From contig JADJPF010000008.1 of the NCBI GenBank assembly GCA_016713405.1, positions 62,001 through 126,000 on the forward strand: a stretch of DNA of 64,000 nt. The letters are read 5' to 3'. The first letter of the stretch is position 1. Each line of letters begins with the position of its first letter. The position numbers and the translations under genes are program-made. Under the pieces are notes generated by a model. That model saw only the letters and a list, made by a program, of their open reading frames with translations. It was not told the origin of the DNA and searched no databases. Shown piece after piece: positions 39,392 to 48,672 of this stretch. The stretch is from Blastocatellia bacterium. GTDB taxonomy: Bacteria > Acidobacteriota > Blastocatellia > Chloracidobacteriales > JADJPF01.

Positions 39392-39820
39392 ATGTCAAGT
39401 AGTCAACTAATCATAAAAAAGAAAAATCCGCCAACACGCTGTGAAATTTGTCACTTAGCTGACCAATTTGATCCATTAACAGAAACTTGTCAGCGTTGTT
39501 ACAACCTAGCTTTACCTATAATTAATAACCATGACAACCTCTTACAACAACAAGTAGAGCCTGCTGCTAGCCAAGGCTTTGAGAAAACTTTAGCTAATTT
39601 ATTAGCCTATAGTTTTTTATTGATGATAGGTTCTTTGTCCTTAACAATATTATTTGGTATATTTCAAATGCTACCTATTGCACTGATTTTTGGTGCAATA
39701 TCTTTACTAGCTGGTATTGGATTTGTTATTTTCCTATTCATTTTTACTATTTATATGGTTGGAACAATACTTGCTTCTCTAGTACAAAGTATTTATCATA
39801 GTTTTCGTGCTAGATCTTAA
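39392..39820 (+). CDS. Small zinc-ribbon membrane protein, unknown function
   Basis: 142 residues, not recognised as a named family. A four-cysteine motif near the N-terminus (CEIC at 17-20, CQRC at 33-36) looks like a zinc ribbon. Two or three hydrophobic helices occupy residues 65-130 (AYSFLLMIGSLSLTILFGIF; FVIFLFIFTIYMVGTILASL). It is followed 103 bp later by a PP2C phosphatase on the same strand, so they may be co-expressed. Confidence 0.7.
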   Translation: MSSSQLIIKKKNPPTRCEICHLADQFDPLTETCQRCYNLALPIINNHDNLLQQQVEPAASQGFEKTLANLLAYSFLLMIGSLSLTILFGIFQMLPIALIFGAISLLAGIGFVIFLFIFTIYMVGTILASLVQSIYHSFRARS

Positions 39821-39923
39821 TAATTTAATATATATCTTTAATTAATCGTATTAATCATAAAAATAAATAACGTAGTGTAATTAGCATAGTAGTAATGCAA
39901 GATTTACACCTAGGAGCGTTGAG

Positions 39924-41162
39924 ATGAAGAGCGGATCCATAATTACTTCAGTGTGTGCCATTAGCGATCCTGGTATAGTTCGGAAAAATAATGAGGATAG
40001 TTTTTTATTAACAGACTTAAAAAAAGGTAAAAGTTTAGCTGATACTTGCCAAATAGAAAAACCTTTACTTGATAATTATTTATTATTAGTAGTTTCTGAT
40101 GGTGTAGGCGGTTCACAATTAGGAGAACTTGCTAGTGAATTATCTGTTTTATCAATAAAAGATGCTTTGATGTCAATGAATAATAGTATTAACCCTACAG
40201 ATAGGTTAACTGCTGCTGTAGAACAAGCTAACCATACTGTTTGGTCAGAAAACGTTAAAGACCCTAAACAACAATGGATGAAAGCTACTCTTACCGTTGC
40301 AATGGTAGAAAAAGATAAAGCATATATTGGCACTGTAGGAGATTCTCGCGCTTACATTATCCGAGGTCATCGCATTAAGCAACTTACTATGGATCAAACT
40401 TTAGCTGGAGTATTAGTTTCCAAAGGTGTAGTAAATCCAGATGAAGTTCATAAGCACGCCCGTAGCAATGTTATTTTACAAGCTATTGGTAATGCCCAAA
40501 CTATTCAAGTAGCAATTTCTACTATTAACTTAGAGCGAGGAGATTATTTATTACTTTGTAGCGATGGGTTATCTAACAAAATTTCTGCTCAAGAAATGGT
40601 TATGTATGCTACAAATTATTCTATTGATGCAGCTTCTACTCATATGGTTACACTTGCTAAACAGCGGGGCGGAGAAGACAATATAACTATTGTACTTGCT
40701 AGATTTGAAGGTGATGGACTAGCAAGCAGACGGGAAAGACAGCATCTTACTACAGAAGTCCAACATTTAAGCACTTTTGATCCTTATGCAGAAGATGAAC
40801 AAGTATCACGTAAAAGAATAGAGTTATTAGGTAGTAATGCGAATATATTATCTCGCCAAGTTGGTACACGTTATCCAATTGAAATTCATGGAATTAATAC
40901 ATCCTCAGGAGAATTTTTTGAAAATTCAGAAACACTTCAAATAGGCAAAATGGACGCATCCTTTTTATTAGGGCATGAAGTAGCTATTGATGATTTGTTA
41001 CATATTTCTTTGCCAATGCCGCGTGAGTTTAGACTTTATGACCTAGATGAGCCTCTTTATAAAATTTATGTGCAGGTAAGAAAAATTAGCTCTCAGGCAG
41101 ATGGGAAATCTTTAATAAGAGTAGCTTTTATTTCTAAAAATAATCCTGAAGGTAATTTTTAA
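39924..41162 (+). CDS. PP2C-family Ser/Thr protein phosphatase (PrpC/Stp-like)
   Basis: Metal-dependent phosphatase that would oppose Hanks-type kinases such as the one at 29394-30920. Motifs in order: SDPGIVRKNNEDSFLL, LLLVVSDGVGGSQLGELAS (metal-binding DGxGG), GTVGDSRAYIIRGHRIKQLT, LLLCSDGLSNKISAQE and GGEDNITIVLARF. The catalytic domain covers residues 1-255. A C-terminal 150-residue extension of unknown type follows, which includes a PilZ-like size but no motif I can name. No membrane helix, so it is cytoplasmic. Confidence 0.92.
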   Translation: MKSGSIITSVCAISDPGIVRKNNEDSFLLTDLKKGKSLADTCQIEKPLLDNYLLLVVSDGVGGSQLGELASELSVLSIKDALMSMNNSINPTDRLTAAVEQANHTVWSENVKDPKQQWMKATLTVAMVEKDKAYIGTVGDSRAYIIRGHRIKQLTMDQTLAGVLVSKGVVNPDEVHKHARSNVILQAIGNAQTIQVAISTINLERGDYLLLCSDGLSNKISAQEMVMYATNYSIDAASTHMVTLAKQRGGEDNITIVLARFEGDGLASRRERQHLTTEVQHLSTFDPYAEDEQVSRKRIELLGSNANILSRQVGTRYPIEIHGINTSSGEFFENSETLQIGKMDASFLLGHEVAIDDLLHISLPMPREFRLYDLDEPLYKIYVQVRKISSQADGKSLIRVAFISKNNPEGNF

Positions 41163-41188
41163 TATAATCCTTACAAAACTCTGGGAAC

Positions 41189-41206
41189 GCGGACATCACT
41201 GTCCGC
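41189..41206. terminator. GC-rich palindrome between convergent genes
   Basis: GCGGACA-TCAC-TGTCCGC, a perfect 7-bp stem flanked by GGGAAC and ATCCC, lies 26 bp after the phosphatase stop and 41 bp before the acs stop. It could be a two-way terminator. Its GC-richness in AT-rich DNA also fits a dispersed palindromic repeat. Confidence 0.55.
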
Positions 41207-41247
41207 ATCCCTTTGTCAAAGCTTAGACTCCTAGTTTTTCAACAACT

Positions 41248-43205
41248 TTATTCCTCATCTTCACGCAATTTAGCCAAGATAGAAATATCTTCTAAAGTAG
41301 TAGTATCGCCTATAGTCTCACTTCCTGCCGCAATATCTCTAAGAAGTCTACGCATAATTTTTCCACTACGTGTTTTTGGAAGTGCATCAGTAAAACGAAT
41401 ATCATCAGGTTTAGCTAAAGCACCTATTTCTTTAGCAACATGCTCACGGAGTTCTTGTTTAAGCTCTTCTGAACCTTTTCGACCACCTTCTAGCGTGACA
41501 AATACTGCTACTGCTTCGCCTTTTAACGGATCTGGCCGTCCAACTGCTGCCGCCTCTGCTACCATTGGATGACTAACCAAAGCACTTTCTATTTCCATAG
41601 TGCTAAGTCTGTGACCAGAAACATTTAATACATCGTCAACACGTCCCATAATCCAAAAATATCCGTGATCATCTCGACGCGCACCATCTCCAGCAAAATA
41701 ACAGCCTTCTATTTCACTCCAATATTGTTGTTTATATCGCTCATCATCTCCATAAATTGTGCGAAGCATTGACGGCCAAGGTTGTTTAATTACTAAATAT
41801 CCACCAACATTAGCTGGGACGGATTCCCCCTTTTTAGTTACTACATCCATAATAATACCTGGAAATGGCCTAGTAGCTGACCCTGGGACGGTGGGAGTTG
41901 CTCCTGGAAGCGGTGTTATCATCATTGCCCCTGTTTCAGTCTGCCACCAAGTATCAACTATTGGACAGCGTTCTTTACCAATTACTCGGTGATACCACAT
42001 CCAAGCTTCTGGATTTATTGGCTCTCCAACAGTTCCTAAAAGCCGTAAACTATCTAAAGAATGGCGTTTAGCCCAATCTTCTCCCCATTTTATAAAAGCT
42101 CTTATAGCTGTTGGTGCTGTATAAAAAATACTGACTTTATATTTATCTACCATTTGCCAAAATCGGTCTGGATGAGGCCAGTTTGGTGCGCCTTCATACA
42201 TTACGCTAGTTGCTCCATTTGCAAGCGGCCCATAACAATATAGCTATGTCCTGTCACCCAACCTATATCAGCCGTACACCAATAAGTATCTTCTTCCTTT
42301 AAGTCAAAGACCCATTTAGTAGTTATATAAGTGCTAACACTATATCCGCCTGTAGTATGTAAAATTCCTTTTGGTTTTCCTGTTGTCCCAGAAGTATAAA
42401 GAATAAAAAGCGGATGCTCAGAGTCTAATCTTTCAGCTTCGCAAATATCTGAAACATTACTTACCACATCGTGCCACCAGTGATCCCGGCCTTCTTTCAT
42501 AGTGACAAATTGATTTTTAGTGCGCTGGTAAACAAAAACCTGTTTAACTGATGGACATTCTTCTAATGCCTCGTCAACACTAGATTTAAGCTGTATTTCC
42601 TGGCCTCGTCTATAACCACCATCAGCCGTAACAACTGCTTTTGCTTGAGCATCATTAATACGATCCCGCAAAGCATTAGCGGAAAACCCTCCAAAAACTA
42701 CACTATGTGTTGCACCTATTCGCGCACAGGCCAACATTGCAATTGCTAACTCTGGAATCATAGGCATATAAATTGCCACACGGTCGCCTTTTTCTATCCC
42801 ATGATTTTTTAGTGCATTAGCAAAACGGCAAACCTCTCTATGTAAAGTTTGATAGGTTAAAATTCGACTATCTCCCGGTTCACCTTCCCAAATAATAGCA
42901 GCTTTATTTTTTCGCCAAGTTTTTAAGTGACGATCTAAACAATTATGTGAGATATTGATTTCTCCACCTACAAACCATTTAGCAAAAGGTAACTGCCAAT
43001 CTAAGACTTTTTCCCAGGGCTTAAACCATTCTAAATCTTGAGCTATTTCGCTCCAAAACCCTTCAGGGTCTTTAGCTGCACGCTGATAAATTTCTTCATA
43101 CTCAGCCATACTTTTAATATGAGCCTGTTGGCTAAAAGATTCATTAGGGGGAAAAATACGTCCTTCTTTTAACATCGAAGTAAGATCTTTAGTAGGATCT
43201 GACAT
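41248..43205 (-). CDS. acs: Acetyl-CoA synthetase, one frameshift
   Basis: AMP-forming acetate:CoA ligase, about 653 residues reconstructed. The N-terminal half has the usual start (YEEIYQRAAKDPEGFWSEIA) and the AMP-binding P-loop LFILYTSGTTGKPKGILHT. The frame breaks near 42234. Adding one T restores GHSYIVYGPLANGATSVMYE, which is the standard Acs sequence. The C-terminal half has WWQTETGAMMITPLPG, the hinge GRVDDVLNVSGHRLSTMEIE and the acetylation motif PKTRSGKIMRRLLRDIA. The single missing base in TTT makes this the clearest case of sequencing error in the window. Confidence 0.95.
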
Positions 43206-43265
43206 AGTTATCTCCTCAGCAAATTTTTGTAGTATAGAACACTAAATAGAATTTGGATCTATCCC

Positions 43266-44033
43266 TCATGCGCGGAACTTTTCAGCTAGCTTTTCAGCAC
43301 GTTGTTTTTCTATTTCAGCACGTTGTTTTTCTATTTCAGCACGTTGTTTTTCTATTTCAGCACGTTGTTTTTCTATTTCTGTTTGCTGTCTTTCCTGTTC
43401 AACTTGTCTGCTTGCAAGGTCGGCGCGTTGCCTTTCCTGTTCAACTTGTCTAATTGCAAGGTCGGCTCGTCTTGCTACAACTTGCCAGGCTAGAAATTCC
43501 CGTCCATCAGGATAAAAAACCCTTAAACCTAACGGGTTAGGTTCAAATCTAATATTTAAGCGAGGGCTAATCCAACCGGAAATTTCTCTAATTAACTCAA
43601 GTCTGTTATTTTCTCGTAAATACCCTACTAGTGTTTCATCATCAGGATCATAAACATAGTATTCTTCTACTCCATAGCGATCATAAAAGGCTAATTTCCT
43701 TTCCATTTCTAGCCTTGTATTACCTGGAGACATTATTTCAAAAACAACTTGAGGAGCAATTCCATCTTCTTTCCACTGCATATAAGAGCCGCGATGACCT
43801 TTTGGACGACCAAACGCTACCATTATATCAGGAGCTTGACGCACTTTTGGATTACCCTGTACTGGATACCAAAGTAAATCACCTGCTACAAAATCAGGGA
43901 TTAAATAATCTAAGTTTTCCTTAAAAGTTACAATCCAGTCAAATTGCTTAGTGTTATCTGCCATAGGTTTACCATCACTATCAGGATAAATTACTTCTGT
44001 TGCTATATTTTTTCTATTTGCTTGTCTTGACAT
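43266..44033 (-). CDS. Uma2-family (DUF820) putative endonuclease with heptad-repeat tail
   Basis: 255 residues. The core (residues about 25-180) is a DUF820/Uma2 domain of the PD-(D/E)xK fold: PDFVAGDLLWYPVQGNP, APDIMVAFGRPKGHRGSYMQ, VVFEIMSPGNTRLEMERKL and FYDRYGVEEYYVYDPDDE, with the D, E-x-x-S and K positions of the fold. The tail is a coiled coil made of the repeated heptad EIEKQRA, encoded by a 21-bp tandem repeat. Such proteins are common in cyanobacteria and some other phyla in many copies; the biological role is not known. Confidence 0.85.
   Translation of the reverse strand: MSRQANRKNIATEVIYPDSDGKPMADNTKQFDWIVTFKENLDYLIPDFVAGDLLWYPVQGNPKVRQAPDIMVAFGRPKGHRGSYMQWKEDGIAPQVVFEIMSPGNTRLEMERKLAFYDRYGVEEYYVYDPDDETLVGYLRENNRLELIREISGWISPRLNIRFEPNPLGLRVFYPDGREFLAWQVVARRADLAIRQVEQERQRADLASRQVEQERQQTEIEKQRAEIEKQRAEIEKQRAEIEKQRAEKLAEKFRA
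43295..43378. repeat. 21-bp tandem repeat inside the Uma2-family gene
   Basis: Four near-perfect copies of CAGCACGTTGTTTTTCTATTT start at 43295, 43316, 43337 and 43358. Each encodes one heptad of the coiled-coil tail, so changes in copy number keep the frame. Degenerate copies (QVEQERQ units) continue towards the gene start. Confidence 0.9.
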
Positions 44034-44077
44034 TGCGCTCTCCCATTTTGCTTATTTTTGCTTAATGGTTATAAAAA

Positions 44078-45124
44078 TTAAGATAAAAACATACAATCGC
44101 CATAGCTATAAAAGCGATATTTTTCTTTAACTGCGTGATTATAAGCCGACATTGTTAAAGTGTGATTGGCAAAAGCTGATACTAACATAAGAAGTGAAGA
44201 CTTAGGCAGATGAAAATTAGTTAGCAGTGCGTCTACAATCTTAAATTTATATCCAGGATAAATAAAAAGTTCTGTAACATATTTTCCTGCAATAACTTCC
44301 CCTTGATCATTAGCAGCCGTTTCTAAAGCCCGCGTTGTAGTTGTACCAATTACAACCACTCGCCCACCTTCTTTTTTAGTTTTGTTAATAGTTTCTGCTG
44401 CACTAGTAGAAATAACAGAGTGTTCTGACTCAATAGAATGTTCTTCTATTTCTTCGACTCTAACAGGTTGAAAGGTTCCATAGCCAACATGATGAGTAAT
44501 TTTTGCTATTTTTACTCCTTGAGCTTGGATTTTTGCTAGCACTTCAGGAGTAAAATGTAGTCCTGCTGTTGGTGCTGCTACTGCACCACGTGAAGCAGCA
44601 TAAACAGTTTGATAACGAACCTCATCTAAGCGTAAAGTTTCTTTATCATCGCGCTTTATATAAGGAGGCAATGGAGTTAGTCCTAAACGGTCTATTAGCT
44701 CATCAACACTTACTGAAGTTTTACTAAAAAACTCTACTACTCGTCGGCCATTAGGCAAATGCTCTAGCACTTTAGCTATTAATTCGTCATTTCCAAAACT
44801 AGCTTCTGAGCCTACTTTTAAGGCACGACCAGGTTTAACTAATGCTTCCCAGCAATCTTTTTTTAGCTCACGAACTAAAAAAATTTCTACTTGAGCAGAA
44901 AATCCTAGACGACGGCCTTTTAAGCGAGCAGGAAAAACTTGTGTATCATTTAAGACCAAACAATCTTTTGAAGTTAATAAGTCTGGTAATTCACTAAAGC
45001 TACTATTGTAAAAGCTACTTGTTGAACGTGAAACAACTAGCATTCGAGATTTATCGCGCTCGCTAGCAGGTTCTTGTGCAATTAGTTCTGTAGGTAAATG
45101 GTAATCAAATTTAGAGATGTGCAT
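44078..45124 (-). CDS. queA: S-adenosylmethionine:tRNA ribosyltransferase-isomerase QueA
   Basis: Penultimate enzyme of queuosine synthesis: transfers the ribosyl part of SAM to preQ1 in tRNA, giving epoxyqueuosine. 348 residues, full length. Motifs: FDYHLPTELIAQEPASERDK, VLNDTQVFPARLKGRR, GAVAAPTAGLHFTPEVL, THHVGYGTFQPVRVE and the C-terminal LLTNFHLPKSSLLMLVSAF. It stands alone; no other que gene is nearby. Confidence 0.97.
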   Translation of the reverse strand: MHISKFDYHLPTELIAQEPASERDKSRMLVVSRSTSSFYNSSFSELPDLLTSKDCLVLNDTQVFPARLKGRRLGFSAQVEIFLVRELKKDCWEALVKPGRALKVGSEASFGNDELIAKVLEHLPNGRRVVEFFSKTSVSVDELIDRLGLTPLPPYIKRDDKETLRLDEVRYQTVYAASRGAVAAPTAGLHFTPEVLAKIQAQGVKIAKITHHVGYGTFQPVRVEEIEEHSIESEHSVISTSAAETINKTKKEGGRVVVIGTTTTRALETAANDQGEVIAGKYVTELFIYPGYKFKIVDALLTNFHLPKSSLLMLVSAFANHTLTMSAYNHAVKEKYRFYSYGDCMFLS

Positions 45125-45245
45125 TTTTTAATACAACTCGTTTATATAAAATTATTAAAACTCCTATGTCTTTGCACTATCTTAAATTATTATGATTGTT
45201 ATTTGTATTAAGACTTACTTGGTTTAAGTAGGAGAGAATATAGTT

Positions 45246-46025
45246 ATGTTTATAAAACGTTTGATATTTTTATTTTTGCTGATGTTTTCTTTATCTGCTA
45301 AAACAAATATGCTACTAGCACAAAATGGAACAGATAGCAGAATAGAAACAGCAAAACAAGCTGTTCGCAATAACCCTCAAGATGCTTTAGCACATAATGA
45401 TTTAGGTATGGCTTACCATTTATCCGGCTATTACAAAGAGGCTATAGAAGCTTTTAAGAAATCAATTTCTCTAAATCCAACTTTTGCCGAAGTACATTAC
45501 AATCTTGGAACCTCTTATTATCAAGAAGGGCTTTTGAACAAGCTGTTCCTGTACTAAAAAAAGCTACTATTCTAAAACCAACTTATACATCTGCTTATAA
45601 AACTTTAGGTGCTTCTTATGATGAACTAAGAATGTACAAAGAAGCTAGCCAAGCCTATGAAGAAGCTATAAAGCTAGATCCTAAAGACCCAGTTATTTTT
45701 TTTTAGATTAGGCATATGTTATGACGTACTTAGCCGTTATAAAGATGCTGTGGAGTTATTTAAGCAAGCAACTATCTTAAAGCCTGATTACTCAGACGCT
45801 TATTATCAATTATCTGTAGATTATTTTTATATTGATAAGTACAAAGAAGCCTTAGAAGCCTGTAACAAAGCCTTAGAATTAAAGCCTGACTATGTAGTTG
45901 CACAATATCAGCTTGGGTTAATTTATGTCAAACTTAAGGATAAGGAAAAAGTAAAACAACAGTATGAACTCTTACAAAAATTAGATAAATATTTGGCGGC
46001 AGAGCTAAAAAAACATTTGAAGTAA
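45246..46025 (+). CDS. Exported TPR protein, two frameshifts
   Basis: About 260 residues once the frames are joined. A signal peptide (MFIKRLIFLFLLMFSLSAKT) is followed by five or six tetratricopeptide repeats (DALAHNDLGMAYHLSGYYKE; YTSAYKTLGASYDELRMYKE; YSDAYYQLSVDYFYIDKYKE). The first break is at a GGG run near 45526-45530 (one G missing). The second is at the T9 run near 45694-45702 (one T too many; with eight, VIFFRLGICYDVLSRY follows). TPRs mediate protein contacts; the partner is unknown. A pair of permeases follows after 158 bp. Confidence 0.85.
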
Positions 46026-46183
46026 TTTGTTTATTTGCATTAGTTTAGTCAGTTTTTATAAATAATATTTACTAGCTCTTAGAAAAGCGACAAGTGTCGG
46101 AACTTTGCTTTTAACAGCCGCGTTAAGCTTCGCAACTCAAGCAATAAATTTCTTTTTAATCTATATATTTATAGGAAAATAAT

Positions 46184-47404
46184 ATGCACTTTTGGGAAGC
46201 AGTGCGAATGGCTGCTGGTTCGTTAAAAGCACATAAACTACGTACTTTCTTAACATTAATTGGAATTATTATCGGAGTTGTAGCAGTTGTAGCAGTAATG
46301 TCTATTATTGAAGGTGCTACTATCTATGTTGCAACCAAGGTAGAAGACTTAGGGTCAAATACTTTTGTCATTGATAAATTTGGTATAATCACAGATTTCA
46401 AGTCTTACCTAGAAGCTGTAAAACGTAATAAAGACATTGATTTAGCCGATATGCAGGCAATAAAAGAAGGTGTTAGTAAGGCTGAAGATGTTGGAGCTAT
46501 GGTCTATAGCGGTGCAGAAGTCAAGTATAATAACTTATTTCTTAAAGGTGTTGGGTTAATGGGTGCAACTTCTAATATGGCTTATATTGACACTAAGCAA
46601 GTAGATATAGGACGTTATATTAGTCCCATTGATGAAGAACATCGCCGAAATGTTTGTTTTATTGGTTCAGATATTGCAAAAAAGCTTTATGCTAATTTAG
46701 ATCCTTTAGGTAAAGAATTAAAAATCAATGGTTTACCTTTTCAAGTTGTTGGCGTAGCAAAAGAAATAGGTTCTGCTTTTGGGCAACCACAAGATATTTA
46801 CGTAATTATCCCTATTTCTACATTTCAGAAAATCTATGGTACACGTCAATCTATCCATATTCACGTCCGCGCCTTTGCCAATATACCGTTAGAACAGGCT
46901 CAAGACCAGGCACGTCAAATTTTAAGAACACGTCACCATCTTAAATTTAACGATCCAGATGATTTTGGTATGCGTTCAGCAGACGCTTTTCGGGATCTTT
47001 TTACTCAACTTACAGGCGTGCTAGCTAGCGTTGCTGTAGGTATTGCTGCAATCTCTCTAGTTGTTGGTGGAATTGTAATTATGAATATTATGTTAGTGTC
47101 TGTTACTGAGCGTACAAGAGAAATAGGAGTAAGAAAATCCCTTGGAGCAAGACGACGTGATATTTTATGGCAGTTCTTAGTTGAATCAGTGCTAATGTCT
47201 GCGGCTGGTGGGTTATTGGGGCTTGGTGTAGCCTATGCGTTAACAAAATTAATTCCTTTAATCGTCCCTTTACCTATGTCTATGCCTATTTCCGCTGTAG
47301 TAATGGCAATTTCTATGTCAACCGCAGTAGGAGTAATTTTTGGAATTTACCCGGCTTGGCAAGCTGCAAAACTTAGCCCAATTGTTGCTTTAAGACAAGA
47401 ATAA
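46184..47404 (+). CDS. MacB-like ABC transporter permease (FtsX domain)
   Basis: 406 residues, with one N-terminal membrane helix (TFLTLIGIIIGVVAVVAVMS), a periplasmic MacB_PCD domain (about 45-240) and the FtsX domain with three helices (VVGGIVIMNIMLVSVTERTR, then EIGVRKSLGARRRDI and the C-terminal PIVALRQE). Such permeases export antibiotics, lipoproteins or signals, or act as mechanotransmission devices. No ATP-binding domain is fused and none is encoded beside it. It is tandem with a paralogue 26 bp downstream, which suggests a heterodimer. Confidence 0.9.
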   Translation: MHFWEAVRMAAGSLKAHKLRTFLTLIGIIIGVVAVVAVMSIIEGATIYVATKVEDLGSNTFVIDKFGIITDFKSYLEAVKRNKDIDLADMQAIKEGVSKAEDVGAMVYSGAEVKYNNLFLKGVGLMGATSNMAYIDTKQVDIGRYISPIDEEHRRNVCFIGSDIAKKLYANLDPLGKELKINGLPFQVVGVAKEIGSAFGQPQDIYVIIPISTFQKIYGTRQSIHIHVRAFANIPLEQAQDQARQILRTRHHLKFNDPDDFGMRSADAFRDLFTQLTGVLASVAVGIAAISLVVGGIVIMNIMLVSVTERTREIGVRKSLGARRRDILWQFLVESVLMSAAGGLLGLGVAYALTKLIPLIVPLPMSMPISAVVMAISMSTAVGVIFGIYPAWQAAKLSPIVALRQE

Positions 47405-47430
47405 TTTTTAACTTTCTTTTAAGATAAATT

Positions 47431-48672
47431 ATGAGAAGCTTTGAATTTATTGAAATCCTTAAATTAGCTATTTCTACTCTACTTAGTCATAAATTCCGCT
47501 CTGCATTAACAATTCTAGGAATAATTGTTGGTACAACTACAGTTATTGCTGTTTCTTCCATTTTAACTGGTATGAATAAACGAGTTGCAGAAATTATTGA
47601 AGAATTTGGGACTAATACAGTTTATGTTGCCCGTTTTAAGTTTGGCCCGCAATTTGGGGATCGTTCAGAAGAAGAACGTAAAAGAAAACCCTTAAATAAA
47701 GAAGATGGCCGCGCAATTCAACAGTTGCCAAGTGTTTATGCTGCTTCTGCATCTATAATTCCAAAAGGACTGCCTCCAGTAGTAAAATATCGCTCTCAAC
47801 AAGTGCAGCAATCTAATGTTCGAGGTGTTTGGTCAACTTATTTAGAATCAAGGGGGTACCTCTTAAAAGAAGGGCGCTTTTTTACTGAAGCAGAGGACAA
47901 CCGCCGCGCCCAAGTTTGTATAATTGGAGATACTGTTACTACTGCGTTATTTCCTAATATTGATCCTTTAGATAAAGAAATAGAAATTGGCGGCAATAAA
48001 TTTCGAGTAATTGGAGTAATGGAAAAAACTAAAAGTAGTTTTGGTGAGGATCGTTTTGAAGATAGCCTTGTGTTAATTCCTTATAATGTATTTTGGGTTT
48101 ATTATCCAAGCCTAGAAGACCATGTAGTTTCGGCTCGTTCTAAAGAAGGGCAATTTGAAAAAATGAAGGATGAAATTACAGAACTTATGCGCCGCCGCCG
48201 CAAAGTCCCAATAAATGCCCCAGATAATTTTGAAATTAATACCTCAACTTCAATCATTGAGCAATTCCAATCAATTACAGCAGTTATGGCATTAATTGTT
48301 GGGCCAATTTCGGCTTTTGGTTTACTTGTAGGTGGTGTAGGTGTAATGAATATTATGTTAGTGTCTGTCACCGAGCGAACGCGCGAAATAGGCATCCGTC
48401 GTGCAATTGGCGCACGTCGGCGCAATATAATTATTCAATTTTTAGTAGAAGCTATGATGCTAACTGGTTTAGGTGGTGTTATGGGGATTATTTTAGGGCA
48501 GTTTGTTAGCATTATTATTAATATTATCTTGCCTAATCTGCCGTCTTATGTCCCACTTTATGCAATGGTGTTAGGGTTTTCTTTGTCTGTTGTGATAGGT
48601 TTGGTTTTTGGTCTTTGGCCTGCAATAAAGGCAGCCTATATTGACCCAGTAGAAGCTTTACGCTATGAGTAA
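47431..48672 (+). CDS. MacB-like ABC transporter permease, second copy
   Basis: 413 residues, same layout as the gene before it: N-terminal helix (LTILGIIVGTTTVIAVSSIL), MacB_PCD periplasmic part, FtsX domain with VGGVGVMNIMLVSVTERTRE, IGIRRAIGARRRNIIIQFLV and the C-terminal DPVEALRYE. The similarity between the two shows an old tandem duplication. Its last 10 bp overlap the end of the convergent TPR gene. Confidence 0.9.
   Translation: MRSFEFIEILKLAISTLLSHKFRSALTILGIIVGTTTVIAVSSILTGMNKRVAEIIEEFGTNTVYVARFKFGPQFGDRSEEERKRKPLNKEDGRAIQQLPSVYAASASIIPKGLPPVVKYRSQQVQQSNVRGVWSTYLESRGYLLKEGRFFTEAEDNRRAQVCIIGDTVTTALFPNIDPLDKEIEIGGNKFRVIGVMEKTKSSFGEDRFEDSLVLIPYNVFWVYYPSLEDHVVSARSKEGQFEKMKDEITELMRRRRKVPINAPDNFEINTSTSIIEQFQSITAVMALIVGPISAFGLLVGGVGVMNIMLVSVTERTREIGIRRAIGARRRNIIIQFLVEAMMLTGLGGVMGIILGQFVSIIINIILPNLPSYVPLYAMVLGFSLSVVIGLVFGLWPAIKAAYIDPVEALRYE

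Noticed and set aside
42201..42236. UGA/Sec or other recoding as the cause of the acs, hisZ, nuoM, mrdA and kinase breaks
   Set aside because: These breaks need a frame change at homopolymers; none is an in-frame TGA with homology continuing in the same frame.
41248..43205. Two separate AMP-ligase genes
   Set aside because: One missing T restores the standard acetyl-CoA synthetase sequence across the junction.
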